A stretch of 64,000 bases of DNA from CAWCKS01 sp963796195 (GCA_963796195.1 CAWCKS010000003.1:496001-560000), one strand, 5' to 3'; shown: positions 34,811 through 42,995, counted from the first letter of the stretch. The notes: generated from the letters alone by a model not told the origin. Translations and numbers: made by a program.

Positions 34811-35989
34811 TTAATTGCTGCCCGGCGCATTCGCGTCAACGCCGAGGATCGACTGGCCCACCGTCTCATAGTGCGCGTCGCGGCCCTGCAGCTGCTGGGC
34901 GATGGCGTGCATGTCGCGGAAGCGGCGCTCGAATTGGCCGGCCTGAAACACCGCCGTGGAGCCGGCGAGGTGATAGGCGGCATCGACCACCGCGGCGGCC
35001 TGGTGGATCGTCCACGTGGAAGCCAGCCGAAGCGCGGTCTTGTGATCGTTAGTGAACTGGCCCGCGGTGCGCTCGCCGACCCAGGCGACGTCGTGCCAGA
35101 CCTCCGTCGCCGTTGCATAGAGATAGGCGCGCGCCGCGCGCAGGTTGCCTTCGTTGCGGCCGAGCTGGGCCTGCACCGCATTGTTGTCGCGCATCGGCTT
35201 CAAGCCGAACGAGGTCTTGCCGCGGGCCAGATCGCCGAACGCATCAAGCGTCGCGCGGGCAACACCGAGCGACACCGCGGCAAAACCCATCGCGTAGACG
35301 AACATGCTCGGCAGCCGATAGAGCGGGCCCTGCTCGCGCAGCGCCGAGGGCTCGTCGCGCAACGCAGCAAACTCCTCGCTGATGAAGAGGTCGTTCACCG
35401 AGTAGCTGTCGGTGCCGGTGCCCTTCAGGCCGATCACGTTCCACACGTCATAGAGCGTGGCGCTGCTCACCGGAAACAGGATGGTGCGGACCTCCGGCGC
35501 GCCGTCGCGCTTGCGACGCCGTGTGCCGTCGGCCTCGATGACGAATACATGCGCGCCGATCCAGCTCGCCTGCCGCACGCCGCTCGCGAACTCCCAACGG
35601 CCGGTGGCGCGATAGCCGCCGGGGACGGCGCGCACTTCGCCGCCGATCGAACCCCAGGCGAGAATGTCGGTTGGTGCGGCAAAAATCTTCTTCGCGGCGT
35701 CGTGATCGAGATAGGCCGACACCATGGCGCAGACCGAGCACTGGCCGAGACACCACGCCGTGCTGGCGTCGGCCTTCGCGACCTCCTCGAGCACCTGCAT
35801 GAACGTCGCAAGCGGAACTTCGCTGCCGCCGAGCGAGCGTGGCAGCATCATGCGGTAGAGGCCGTTCTCGATCAGCGCCGTGACCACGGGTTGGGTGAGC
35901 CGTCGCGTCCGTTCGATCTCGTCGGCCTCGCGCGCGATCAGGGGTTTAAGCGCGCGGGCGCGCTCGATCAGATCAGACGGCTCGCTCAT
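34811..35989 (-). CDS. Acyl-CoA dehydrogenase-fold flavin monooxygenase-like protein
   Basis: A 392-aa protein of the ACAD fold in its group D monooxygenase branch (HpaB/HsaA/DszC-like). Segments include ENGLYRMMLPRSLGGSEVPL, ADASTAWCLGQCSVCAMVSA, WGSIGGEVRAVPGGYRATGRWEFASGV split over 27 residues, VIGLKGTGTDSYSVNDLFI and the C-terminal FERRFRDMHAIAQQLQGRDAHYE. No catalytic Glu of dehydrogenases is obvious. These enzymes use reduced flavin from a partner reductase to hydroxylate aromatics or steroids; no reductase is adjacent. It is divergent from the SDR at 36128. Confidence 0.78.
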   Translation of the reverse strand: MSEPSDLIERARALKPLIAREADEIERTRRLTQPVVTALIENGLYRMMLPRSLGGSEVPLATFMQVLEEVAKADASTAWCLGQCSVCAMVSAYLDHDAAKKIFAAPTDILAWGSIGGEVRAVPGGYRATGRWEFASGVRQASWIGAHVFVIEADGTRRRKRDGAPEVRTILFPVSSATLYDVWNVIGLKGTGTDSYSVNDLFISEEFAALRDEPSALREQGPLYRLPSMFVYAMGFAAVSLGVARATLDAFGDLARGKTSFGLKPMRDNNAVQAQLGRNEGNLRAARAYLYATATEVWHDVAWVGERTAGQFTNDHKTALRLASTWTIHQAAAVVDAAYHLAGSTAVFQAGQFERRFRDMHAIAQQLQGRDAHYETVGQSILGVDANAPGSN

Positions 35990-36127
35990 GCGCTACCTTT
36001 GCGTTTCCGAACCAAAACAAGAGTTTTCGGCAGTGTAACAGCCGGCGCGGGCCACGCCAGCCGTCTTGACCGCAAGCACGGGCGTGCCGTTCAATCGGGC
36101 TGCTGCACAGCAACGGAGAACAACAAA

Positions 36128-36913
36128 ATGAGTTTGGCAGGGAAGGTCGCCATCGTAACGGGATCGACCGGGGGCATCGGGCGGGCGATTGCAAAGGCGC
36201 TGGCGCGCGAGAAGGCATCGATCGTCGTCAACGGCCTCGGCGATCCCACGAAGACCGAGCGGTTTCGCGCCTCGCTCGAAGCCGAATATGGCGTGCGTGC
36301 CATCACGATCGACGCCGACCTCAGCCGCCCTGCGGACGCCGTGCAGCTGATCGAGGCTGCCACCGCCGCGTTCGGCTACATCGACATCCTCGTCAACAAT
36401 GCCGGCGCGACCTATGTGGCGCCGATCGAAACCCATCCGCCGGAGCAGTGGGACAATGTGATGGCGGTGAATTTGAGCGCTCCCTTCCACACCATTCGCG
36501 CCGCGCTGCCGCAGATGCGCAAGCGTAATTTTGGCCGGATCATCAACATTTCGTCGGCATATGGTCTCGTCGCCGGAACTGACCGGGTCTCCTACATCGC
36601 CTCGAAATTCGGGCTGGTCGGCCTCACCAAGGCGGTGGCACTGGAGACGGCGGACAGCGCCGTCACCTGCAACGCGATCTGTCCGGGCTTCGTGCTGGCG
36701 CCGCATATGCGAAAGCGGGTGCAGGATCTGGCGACGTTGAAATCGATCTCGCTCGAGGCCGCCGAACGCGAGATCGTCGGCGACTTCATGCCGTCAGGCA
36801 AGGCATTGACGCCGGAACAGATCGCCGAGGTCGCGCTGTTCCTGTGCGGTGACGCGGCCGTCGAAATCCGCGGCGCCGCCTGGTCGATCGACGGTGGCTG
36901 GACCGCGCATTAA
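36128..36913 (+). CDS. 3-hydroxybutyrate dehydrogenase-type SDR
   Basis: A 261-aa SDR: TGSTGGIGRAIAKALA near residue 10, NNAG near 92, Ser in NISSAYGL, YIASK at the active site and CPGFVLAPHMRKRV. The segment FMPSGKALTPEQIAEVALFL and the end SIDGGWTAH are typical of D-3-hydroxybutyrate dehydrogenases, which turn the PHB monomer into acetoacetate. ATG 36128 is the start; a much longer frame running upstream to 34871 is antisense to the flavoprotein and not real. It would complement the PHA synthase elsewhere in the window. Confidence 0.83.
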   Translation: MSLAGKVAIVTGSTGGIGRAIAKALAREKASIVVNGLGDPTKTERFRASLEAEYGVRAITIDADLSRPADAVQLIEAATAAFGYIDILVNNAGATYVAPIETHPPEQWDNVMAVNLSAPFHTIRAALPQMRKRNFGRIINISSAYGLVAGTDRVSYIASKFGLVGLTKAVALETADSAVTCNAICPGFVLAPHMRKRVQDLATLKSISLEAAEREIVGDFMPSGKALTPEQIAEVALFLCGDAAVEIRGAAWSIDGGWTAH

Positions 36914-37218
36914 AGCTTCTTCGACTTGCGCGCCCGTTTGATCGCGGCGATGCGCTCGTGGTCTTCGACCTGCAGGTAGCGGCCACGCTCGAGAATCTCG
37001 AGCGTGTACTCCTCGTAGGTCAAGCCGAGCCGCTCGGCCTTTTTCAGCCGAAACAGCGCAACGTCGCGCGAGACGTTCTTCCAGACGCGATCGTGCGCGG
37101 CCTTCCAGTAGAACCAGGTGCCGATGCCATCGCCCCATTCCGGGCGATGCTCATCGAGCGGCGGACCGCCATTGTGACCCGCGACAACATCCGTCCTGTC
37201 GTCCTCGCGGTCGGTCAT
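36910..37218 (-). CDS. Conserved hypothetical protein
   Basis: A 102-aa, mainly charged protein: VVAGHNGGPPLDEHRPEWGD, FYWKAAHDRVWKNVSRDVAL, AERLGLTYEEYTLEILERGR and a basic tail AAIKRARKSKKL. The NGGPPLDEH motif is common in Rhizobiales proteins of unknown role. Its ATG overlaps the inferred stop of the XRE-cupin regulator (ATGA), so it is probably the second gene of that operon. The 3' end overlaps the convergent SDR stop by 4 nt. Confidence 0.72.
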   Translation of the reverse strand: MTDREDDRTDVVAGHNGGPPLDEHRPEWGDGIGTWFYWKAAHDRVWKNVSRDVALFRLKKAERLGLTYEEYTLEILERGRYLQVEDHERIAAIKRARKSKKL

Positions 37219-37806
37219 CGCGCACGCCGTCCCGTGATGGATGACGACAGCGTAGCGGACGGTGCGTCTTGGTCGGATTGTGGAACACGATCGGCTGGTC
37301 GAACCGCATCATCAGGCAGTCGCCGCGTTCGAGCCGATAGGTATCGTCACCGACCTGCATCTGCAGGTGCCGTCGAGTACCCAGATATGCTGGTCGCCGT
37401 CGTTCGAGCGCTGGCGGTCGAACGCCACCCGCGCGCCCGGCGGAAATTCGACCTCGACGATATCGACCGGCGATCCCGTGCCTGCCGGTGACACGCTGCG
37501 GCGCAGGTATCGTGTCGCCGGATCGCGCCAGGTCGGCTGATCGCGGTGGCGCGCCAGCGGGCTCGCGGCCGGCGACGGCTCGGCGAACAGGGCAGACAGC
37601 GTGATGCCGAGCCCGTCGCACACCTTGTTGAGGAGTTGGGCTGTTGGCGATGACTCGCCGCGCTCGATCCGCGACAGCATGGCGCGGCTGACGCCGGCGG
37701 CGTCCGCAAGACCGTCGAGCGTCAGGCCGCGCCCGCCACGCAGGTCGCGGATCCGCGCGCCCAGGCGCTGGTCGATGTCCTCCGTGATCGGCTGGGCCAT
37801 TCCCAT
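37215..37806 (-). CDS. XRE-cupin transcriptional regulator (several frameshifts)
   Basis: N-terminal HTH (LGARIRDLRGGRGLTLDGLA, AGVSRAMLSRIERGESSPT, LLNKVCDGLGITLSALF) is followed by a C-terminal cupin ligand domain (DIVEVEFPPGARVAFDR, QHIWVLDGT). A missing base at about 37367 moves the cupin to a second frame (LQMQVGDDTYRLERGDCLMM, QPIVFHNPT), and an extra base near 37265 to a third (TVRYAVVIHHG). A further shift near 37232 is needed for a stop overlapping the next ATG. The layout is that of a repressor responding to a small molecule. A palindrome at 37822 is a candidate self-operator. Confidence 0.72.
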
Positions 37807-37821
37807 ATATGCATCGTAGTG

Positions 37822-37835
37822 TCCATTATATTGGA
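37822..37835. promoter_or_regulatory. Candidate operator of the XRE-cupin gene
   Basis: TCCATTATATTGGA is a 4-bp-arm inverted repeat with an AT-rich centre, 16 bp before the regulator's ATG and embedded in an unusually AT-rich stretch. Confidence 0.4.
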
Positions 37836-37885
37836 ATCAAGTGGAATCGCGACGCGGGACGTGGCACGGATCGCTGGGCAGGCCG

Positions 37886-38824
37886 CTAGGCTGCCAGGGT
37901 GTAAGGGCGCAACGCCCGGGCGATCCGCGGCTCCGCTGGCTGCTCGGCGGCGACAAAGCGTGTGCCCGTGATCTGCTCGTACATGCGCACGTAGCGGCGC
38001 GACAGCTCTTCGATGAGCTCGGCCGGGGCTTCCGGCAACACCGCGTCATGGTAAGGATCGGAATGTTCCTTGAACCAGAGCCGCAAGAATTCCTTGTCGA
38101 AATAGTCCGGCTCCTGGCCGGCACGGAAACGGCTCTCGAAGCTGTCGGCCTGCCAGTAGCGCGAGGAGTCCGGCGTGTGGATCTCGTCGATCAGCACCAG
38201 CTCGCCTTTGTCGTCGAGGCCGAACTCGTACTTGGTGTCGACCAGGATCAGTCCTTGCGCCGAGGCGATCGCGGCGCCGCGGGCGTAAAGCGCCAGCGCG
38301 GTGCGCTCGATCTTCTCGATCAGCTCGCGCGTGGCAAAACCTTCGGCGACGATCTCCTGTGGCGACATGGTGCGGTCGTGGGTGTCCTGCTTGGTCGAGG
38401 GCGTGAACACCGGCCTGTCGAGCCGCTGGTTTTTCTTGAGCCCATCCGGCAGCGTGAAGTTGCCGAAGTCGCGACGCCCCTTGCTGTAGTGCGTCCACAG
38501 CGAGGTGTCGGTGACGCCGGTAATGTAGCCGCGCACCACGGCCTCGACCGGGACGACCTTGCATTTCCGTCCCACCGTGACGTTCGGATCGGGGACCGCG
38601 ATCACGTGGTTGGCCACGATATCGGCGGTCTTGTCGAACCAGAACGCGCTGATCTCGTTCAGCACCTGGCCCTTGTGCGGCACGTGGGCAATGATGCGAT
38701 CGAACGACGAGTGCCGGTCGGTGGTGATGAGAATCAGCCGGTCCGGCTGTTCGTAGATGTCGCGCACTTTTCCGACTTTTCGCGGACCGAGAAAGTCGAG
38801 ATGGGTTTCTTTCAGAACGTGCAT
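37886..38824 (-). CDS. purC: SAICAR synthase PurC
   Basis: The enzyme joins CAIR and aspartate with ATP in purine synthesis. Signature segments are RKVGKVRDIYEQPDRLILI, TTDRHSSFDRIIAHVPHKGQ, VEAVVRGYITGVTDTSLW, LILVDTKYEFGLDDKGELVL and IDEIHTPDSSRYW. I take the ATG at 38824 (MHVLKETHLDFLGP), with GAGG about 8 nt upstream, giving 312 aa, close to the longer PurC class. An ATG at 38845 is possible. It is a single gene here, divergent from a MarR gene, with no other pur genes nearby. Confidence 0.92.
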   Translation of the reverse strand: MHVLKETHLDFLGPRKVGKVRDIYEQPDRLILITTDRHSSFDRIIAHVPHKGQVLNEISAFWFDKTADIVANHVIAVPDPNVTVGRKCKVVPVEAVVRGYITGVTDTSLWTHYSKGRRDFGNFTLPDGLKKNQRLDRPVFTPSTKQDTHDRTMSPQEIVAEGFATRELIEKIERTALALYARGAAIASAQGLILVDTKYEFGLDDKGELVLIDEIHTPDSSRYWQADSFESRFRAGQEPDYFDKEFLRLWFKEHSDPYHDAVLPEAPAELIEELSRRYVRMYEQITGTRFVAAEQPAEPRIARALRPYTLAA

Positions 38825-38987
38825 GACGAGCGGCCTCGAAAGCATAGTCCGCACAAAATAGACCGCTCGCTCGCCAACTGCAAAATCTGCCTGTCGACAA
38901 CTCCCCGGTTTCAACGCCATGCGTGCGATATGCTCTAAGTCCGACCTGCTCCTGCGCACTCCCTTGTCCTGCCCGTCAAACCATCCA

Positions 38988-39416
38988 ATGCCGTCGAAGA
39001 AGCCGCGCCCGCGCCTGTTTCATCTGATGTCGATCGCCCAGCATCGGCTGATGAAGTCGACCGATGCGGCCTACAAGGACGCGCTCGGCGTCAGCAATAC
39101 CCAGCTCGGCGTGCTGTGGATGCTGGAGCAGCGGCCGGGCGCGATGCTGAAGGACATCAGCGATGCGATGGGGATCAACGCCTCGGCGATCACCGCCCTG
39201 ATCGGCCGGATGGAGGAGGCGGGGCTGGTGCGCCGCGAACTATCCGAAGAGGACGGCCGCGTCGCGCATGTCTTCGCGACGCCGCTCGGGTTGGCCAAGG
39301 CGGTCGCGGCGCGGCCGATCCTGGCCAAGCTGAACGCGCGCCTGATGCAGGATTTTTCGGACCGCGAGATCGCAACGGTCGCGCGCTTCCTCAACGAAAT
39401 CCTGCAGCGGTTTTGA
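38988..39416 (+). CDS. MarR-family transcriptional regulator
   Basis: A 142-aa MarR protein: LFHLMSIAQHRLMKSTDAAY, VSNTQLGVLWMLEQRPGAML, DISDAMGINASAITALIGRM and the wing LSEEDGRVAHVFATPLG. ATG 38988 is supported by length. It ends 6 bp from the convergent crotonase gene. The palindrome between the two crotonase genes at 40183 is the natural candidate for its binding site, suggesting control of acyl-CoA breakdown. Confidence 0.87.
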   Translation: MPSKKPRPRLFHLMSIAQHRLMKSTDAAYKDALGVSNTQLGVLWMLEQRPGAMLKDISDAMGINASAITALIGRMEEAGLVRRELSEEDGRVAHVFATPLGLAKAVAARPILAKLNARLMQDFSDREIATVARFLNEILQRF

Positions 39417-39422
39417 CGTTCC

Positions 39423-40151
39423 TCAGGCCGCAGCCTTGCGTGCAGCGACGCGCTGCTCCGCGAGCGCGAGCGTAATGTCGCTATCGATGGCAGTACGGAT
39501 CGCCTTCAGCGCGGGCTCGCGCGCCCGCAATTTGGTTGCGTGGTGCGAGGGAAGGTCGATCTTGCAAAGCGCCTCGGCCGTGCGCGTTGCCACCGCGTCA
39601 AGCTCGGAAGCGGGCACCGTCCAGTCGACAAAGCCGGCGGCGGCAGCCTCCGCCGGGCTGAACATCTGGCCCGTGGTCAGTGCGCGGTTGAAATAGGCCG
39701 GGGTCAGCCGCGCCCGTGCGACCTCGACGGCAAAGCGCGGCACCGTCAGCTTGATCGCGACCTCGTTCATGCCGATGCCGTAGGCGCCTTCCGCGGCAAT
39801 GCGGACGTCGGAGGACATCAGCAGGAACGCGCCCATCGGCAGGGCATGGCCGTTGCAGGCGGCGACAACGGGCGTCGGAAATGACAGCAATCGGTACGCC
39901 AGCTCGGCGCCCGATTTCAGCATCGTGTAGTTCTCGCTGGCGCTGCCGTCGGAAAACACCTTGAGGTCGAATCCGGCCGAAAAGGTCCTGCCACGGCCGG
40001 TCAGGATGACAACGGCGCCATCCTTTTCGGCCTGGTCGAACGCCTCATGCAGCGCCGCCAGCATGGCGACCGACATCACGTTGACTTTGCCGTCATCAAG
40101 CACGATCCGCGCGATCGGACCGGTGCGGGTGTAAGTCGCGGGCTGTGTCAT
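39423..40151 (-). CDS. Enoyl-CoA hydratase/isomerase family protein
   Basis: A 242-aa crotonase. The oxyanion-hole segments are LTGRGRTFSAGFDLKVF and ACNGHALPMGAFLLMSSDVR; the usual GG of the second loop is PMG, and the acidic position near MNEVAIKLTVP keeps one Glu. It ends normally (EQRVAARKAAA). ATG 40151 has GGGAGAA 8 nt upstream. It is divergent from a second crotonase, with a palindromic operator between. The changed GG suggests a specialised substrate or altered chemistry. Confidence 0.85.
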   Translation of the reverse strand: MTQPATYTRTGPIARIVLDDGKVNVMSVAMLAALHEAFDQAEKDGAVVILTGRGRTFSAGFDLKVFSDGSASENYTMLKSGAELAYRLLSFPTPVVAACNGHALPMGAFLLMSSDVRIAAEGAYGIGMNEVAIKLTVPRFAVEVARARLTPAYFNRALTTGQMFSPAEAAAAGFVDWTVPASELDAVATRTAEALCKIDLPSHHATKLRAREPALKAIRTAIDSDITLALAEQRVAARKAAA

Positions 40152-40182
40152 CAATTGGTTCTCCCTGAATTCGCCTTGCAGT

Positions 40183-40200
40183 TACTTCATGTGTGAAGTA
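40183..40200. promoter_or_regulatory. 18-bp MarR-type palindrome between divergent crotonase genes
   Basis: TACTTCA-TGTG-TGAAGTA is a perfect 7+7 inverted repeat. It lies 32 bp from the left ATG (40151) and 35 bp from the right one (40235), overlapping where both core promoters should be. Confidence 0.65.
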
Positions 40201-40234
40201 TATAAGAGAGACGGCGATGGTCAACGGGAGAGCG

Positions 40235-40990
40235 ATGATGCAGAGCTGGATTGCAACGGAGGTGGAGGAGGGGATCGCCGTCGTCTCGCTGCAGCGGCCG
40301 CCGGCCAATGCGATCGACATTGCCTTGCTCGAGCAGTTGGCGCGGACATTGAACGAGCTCGCGCAGCGAGCCGACGTCGCCGCGATGGTGCTGACCGGAG
40401 CCGGCAAGGCGTTTTCCGCAGGCCTCGATCTGAAGCTGGTGCCGACCTATAGCCGCGCGCAGCAGAACGAGCTCCTGCAGGTTCTCAATCACGCCCTGTA
40501 TCAGCTGTACGGTTTGCCGATCCCGACCATTGCGGCCGTCAACGGCCATGCGATTGCCGGCGGGCTCGTGCTGGCGCTGGCCTGCGATCTGCGGGTCGCG
40601 GTCGACGGCGGCGCGCTGTTCGGCCTCACCGAAGTGCGCGCCGGCGTGCCGTTTCCGGTCGCGGCGATGGCCGTGGTGAAAGCGGAGTTGTCGGCAGCCA
40701 CGGCCCGCGAACTGGTGCTCGGTGGCAAGAACCACGATCCCGCCCGCGCGCTTGCGCTCGGGATTGTCGACGAGCTGCAGCCGGCCGGCCAGGTGATTGC
40801 ACGATGCAAGGCTGTTGCACGTGAACTAGCGGTAGCGCCACGGCAAAGCTACGGCAGGATCAAGCGGCAGCTGCGCCACGAGGCGCTCGCCGAAATCGAG
40901 CGCGCGCAAGGGGCGAGCGATCCCTTGCACGGCAACTGGATCGGCGACGAGACCGCAGCCGCGGCGGCGCGCGTGTTGCGCGGTGGTTGA
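40235..40990 (+). CDS. Enoyl-CoA hydratase/isomerase family protein
   Basis: A crotonase of about 251 aa. Key loops are LTGAGKAFSAGLDLKLV and AVNGHAIAGGLVLALACDLR with the complete GG, and LFGLTEVRAGVPFP with Glu at the first catalytic position. ATG 40235 follows GGGAGAG; the nominal frame begins at an upstream GTG inside the operator and is unlikely. With its divergent partner and the MarR gene it forms a small, locally controlled acyl-CoA unit. The two crotonases are only distantly similar, so not a recent duplicate. Confidence 0.86.
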   Translation: MMQSWIATEVEEGIAVVSLQRPPANAIDIALLEQLARTLNELAQRADVAAMVLTGAGKAFSAGLDLKLVPTYSRAQQNELLQVLNHALYQLYGLPIPTIAAVNGHAIAGGLVLALACDLRVAVDGGALFGLTEVRAGVPFPVAAMAVVKAELSAATARELVLGGKNHDPARALALGIVDELQPAGQVIARCKAVARELAVAPRQSYGRIKRQLRHEALAEIERAQGASDPLHGNWIGDETAAAAARVLRGG

Positions 40991-41003
40991 AGCCGGAGTC
41001 CGC

Positions 41004-42554
41004 TCAGCCGCGTGCCGAGACAGGCTGCCGCGCCTCGTCACCGATGATCCGCGTCGCCGCGATCTCGATGTCGAAACCAGCCAGCCCGACGTAGTCGAGC
41101 TTGTGCGGGGACAGCAGCGTGATCGACTGCAGACCAAGATCCTTCAGGATCTGCGCGCCGATGCCGACCTCGCGCCACATCCGCTCGCGCTTGCTCTCGC
41201 TCGCAGTCGGCTTCTCGCTCTTCGTCGCGCGCTTTCCGTGCGGCGCCGGCTGCACGCCGGCGGCGCCCTCGCGCAGGTAGACCACGATGCCCGCGCCCTG
41301 CTTCTTGATCTCGGCCAGTGCCAGTGAGATCAGGGTCTCGCCGCTCTTGCGGCGGGCGAATACGTCGTTGACGATCTCCTGACGATGGATACGGACCGGC
41401 GGCGCCTTGGCGCGCGCCAACTCGCCGAAGATCAGCGCGAGGTGCTGGACGCTGTCGAACGGGGTGGCGTAGGCGATGGCGCGGGCCGGGCCGATCTCGG
41501 TGTCGATCTCGAATTCTTCCACGCGCTCGACCAGCCGTTCGCGGGTGCGGCGGTAGGCGATCAGATCGGCGATCGAGACGATCTTCAATTTGTGTTCTTT
41601 CGCGAAGGCGATCAGCTCTGGCAGCCGCTTGACGCTGCCGTCGTCGTTGACGAGTTCGCCGAGCAGGCCGACGGCGGGAAGACCCGCGAGCGTGGTCAGG
41701 TCGGTTGCAGCTTCGGTATGGCCCGAGCGGAGCAGCACACCGCCCTCATGGGCGATCAGCGGGAAGACGTGGCCAGGCCGCACGAAGTCCGCGGCGATGA
41801 CATTGCCGTTGGCGAGCGCGCGCACCGTGTTGGTGCGCTCATCGGCGGAGATGCCGGTGGTCAAGCCGTCGCGATAGTCGACCGAAACGGTGAATGCCGT
41901 GCGCAAGGGCGCGTTGTTGTCGCGCACCATCGGCTCGAGATTGAGCTCCTTGGCGCGCTCGGCGGTGAGCGGCGCACACAGGATGCCACTGGTGTGGCGC
42001 ACCATGAACGCGACCTGCTGCGGCGTCGCTTTTGAGGCGGCAAGGATCAGGTCGCCCTCGTTCTCGCGGTCGTCATCGTCGACCACAATGATCATCTCGC
42101 CATTGGCGATTGCGCGAATGGCGTCATCAATCGAATCCAGTTTCATGAACGGCTCGTTGTTGTTGGACGCGCCGCCGGAGCGATAGGCGGCGAGGTCGGA
42201 GAATTTGACGCGGCGATGCGCGCCGACTTTGCGGAATGGCAGCACGCCTTGCTCGAGCAGTTTCACGAGGTGCGGTCGTGAGACGCCGAGCAACTCGGCA
42301 GCCTGCTGCGTCGTCAGCTCGGCTTCGATCGCCGAGACGGTGACGACATGGCCACGGGCCATCTGGTTGAGGATTTCGACCAGCAGGCGGAACGCGGCGT
42401 CGGGCAGCGGCGAGGCCGCGTCGCCACCAAACGAGATCGAGGCCCGGCCGGTGCGCGCCTTCCCGGTCGCCAGCGCGCGCGACGCGGCCTGCGCCAGCCC
42501 GGTTTCCTCGGCACTGGGCGCGGCACTCACGCTGGATTCGGCTGGAACTGCCAT
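41004..42554 (-). CDS. ribB: HTH-RibB-RibX fusion (DHBP synthase)
   Basis: This 516-aa protein has three parts. Residues 1-130 hold an excisionase-type helix-turn-helix like PIN-toxin antitoxins (ELTTQQAAELLGVSRPHLVK, VLPFRKVGAHRRVKFSDLAA). Residues 137-345 are 3,4-dihydroxy-2-butanone-4-phosphate synthase (VDDDDRENEGDLILAA, TTGISADERTNTVRAL, LRSGHTEAATDLTTLAGL), which makes the four-carbon unit of riboflavin. Residues 350-516 resemble GTP cyclohydrolase II but lack its zinc cysteines and carry an insert (RATKSEKPTASESKRER), so this part is a RibX-like domain. The internal Met137 has no good ribosome site, supporting a real fusion. Paired TATTCGAAAYAA sites lie upstream. Confidence 0.86.
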   Translation of the reverse strand: MAVPAESSVSAAPSAEETGLAQAASRALATGKARTGRASISFGGDAASPLPDAAFRLLVEILNQMARGHVVTVSAIEAELTTQQAAELLGVSRPHLVKLLEQGVLPFRKVGAHRRVKFSDLAAYRSGGASNNNEPFMKLDSIDDAIRAIANGEMIIVVDDDDRENEGDLILAASKATPQQVAFMVRHTSGILCAPLTAERAKELNLEPMVRDNNAPLRTAFTVSVDYRDGLTTGISADERTNTVRALANGNVIAADFVRPGHVFPLIAHEGGVLLRSGHTEAATDLTTLAGLPAVGLLGELVNDDGSVKRLPELIAFAKEHKLKIVSIADLIAYRRTRERLVERVEEFEIDTEIGPARAIAYATPFDSVQHLALIFGELARAKAPPVRIHRQEIVNDVFARRKSGETLISLALAEIKKQGAGIVVYLREGAAGVQPAPHGKRATKSEKPTASESKRERMWREVGIGAQILKDLGLQSITLLSPHKLDYVGLAGFDIEIAATRIIGDEARQPVSARG

Positions 42555-42576
42555 TCCTTGTGCTCCTGCCTCTAGT

Positions 42577-42588
42577 TATTCGAAATAA
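42577..42588. promoter_or_regulatory. TATTCGAAAYAA site 1
   Basis: TATTCGAAATAA, part of the inverted repeat TTATT-CGA-AATAA, 22 bp before the HTH-RibBX start. A second copy lies 41 bp away. Confidence 0.45.
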
Positions 42589-42617
42589 ACGAAATAGACA
42601 AGTCGCAAGAGTCGATA

Positions 42618-42629
42618 TATTCGAAACAA
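42618..42629. promoter_or_regulatory. TATTCGAAAYAA site 2
   Basis: TATTCGAAACAA shares 11 of 12 bases with site 1 in the same orientation, 41 bp apart (close to four helical turns), 19 bp before the DUF1330 gene. Confidence 0.45.
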
Positions 42630-42648
42630 TCAAAAACGGAGGTCGGCG

Positions 42649-42978
42649 ATGAGCTGCTACGTGCTGGCGCAACTCAAGTTCAGGGATTTGGCAGCGTACC
42701 GGCGCTACCAGGCCCAGTTCTTCGAGGTGATGCGTCGCTTCAAGGGACAGCTTCTGGCGGCCGACGAAGCGCCCCGCGTGCTGGAAGGAACCTGGCAACA
42801 AGACAAGGTCGTGCTGATCTGGTTTCCCGACGAGGCGGCATTTCGCGCGTGGGAGAGTTCGGAGGCCTACCAGCGCATCGCGGTCGACCGTGCTGCAGGT
42901 GCGGAGACCGTGTCGCTGCTGTTGCGCGGCTTTGCGACCAGTCCGGATGTCGAGGCGCGCCAAACGAAACAGGGCTGA
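42649..42978 (+). CDS. DUF1330 domain protein
   Basis: A 109-aa protein of the dimeric ferredoxin-like DUF1330 family: YVLAQLKFRDLAAYRRYQAQ, EAPRVLEGTWQQDKVVLIWF, PDEAAFRAWESSEAYQRI. GGAGG lies 8 nt before the ATG. The family's function is unknown; members often sit by oxygenases and flavin enzymes. It is divergent from the HTH-RibBX gene and shares a 94-bp control region with it, so the two may be co-regulated. A hairpin overlaps its stop. Confidence 0.82.
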   Translation: MSCYVLAQLKFRDLAAYRRYQAQFFEVMRRFKGQLLAADEAPRVLEGTWQQDKVVLIWFPDEAAFRAWESSEAYQRIAVDRAAGAETVSLLLRGFATSPDVEARQTKQG

Positions 42979-42995
42979 AGCAGCGGCTTCAGCCC
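42972..42995. terminator. Bidirectional hairpin between convergent genes
   Basis: GGGCTGAAGC (42972-42981) pairs with GCTTCAGCCC (42986-42995). It overlaps the DUF1330 stop and lies 26 bp from the end of the opposing MHS transporter. No clear U tract follows. Confidence 0.55.

Noticed and set aside
34871..36127. Upstream part of a 680-codon open frame that runs into the 3-hydroxybutyrate dehydrogenase
   Set aside because: It is antisense to the well-supported flavoprotein gene, has shadow-like composition, and the SDR has its own start at 36128.
42555..42648. FMN riboswitch before ribB
   Set aside because: The gap is only 94 bp and shows none of the conserved RFN-element blocks.
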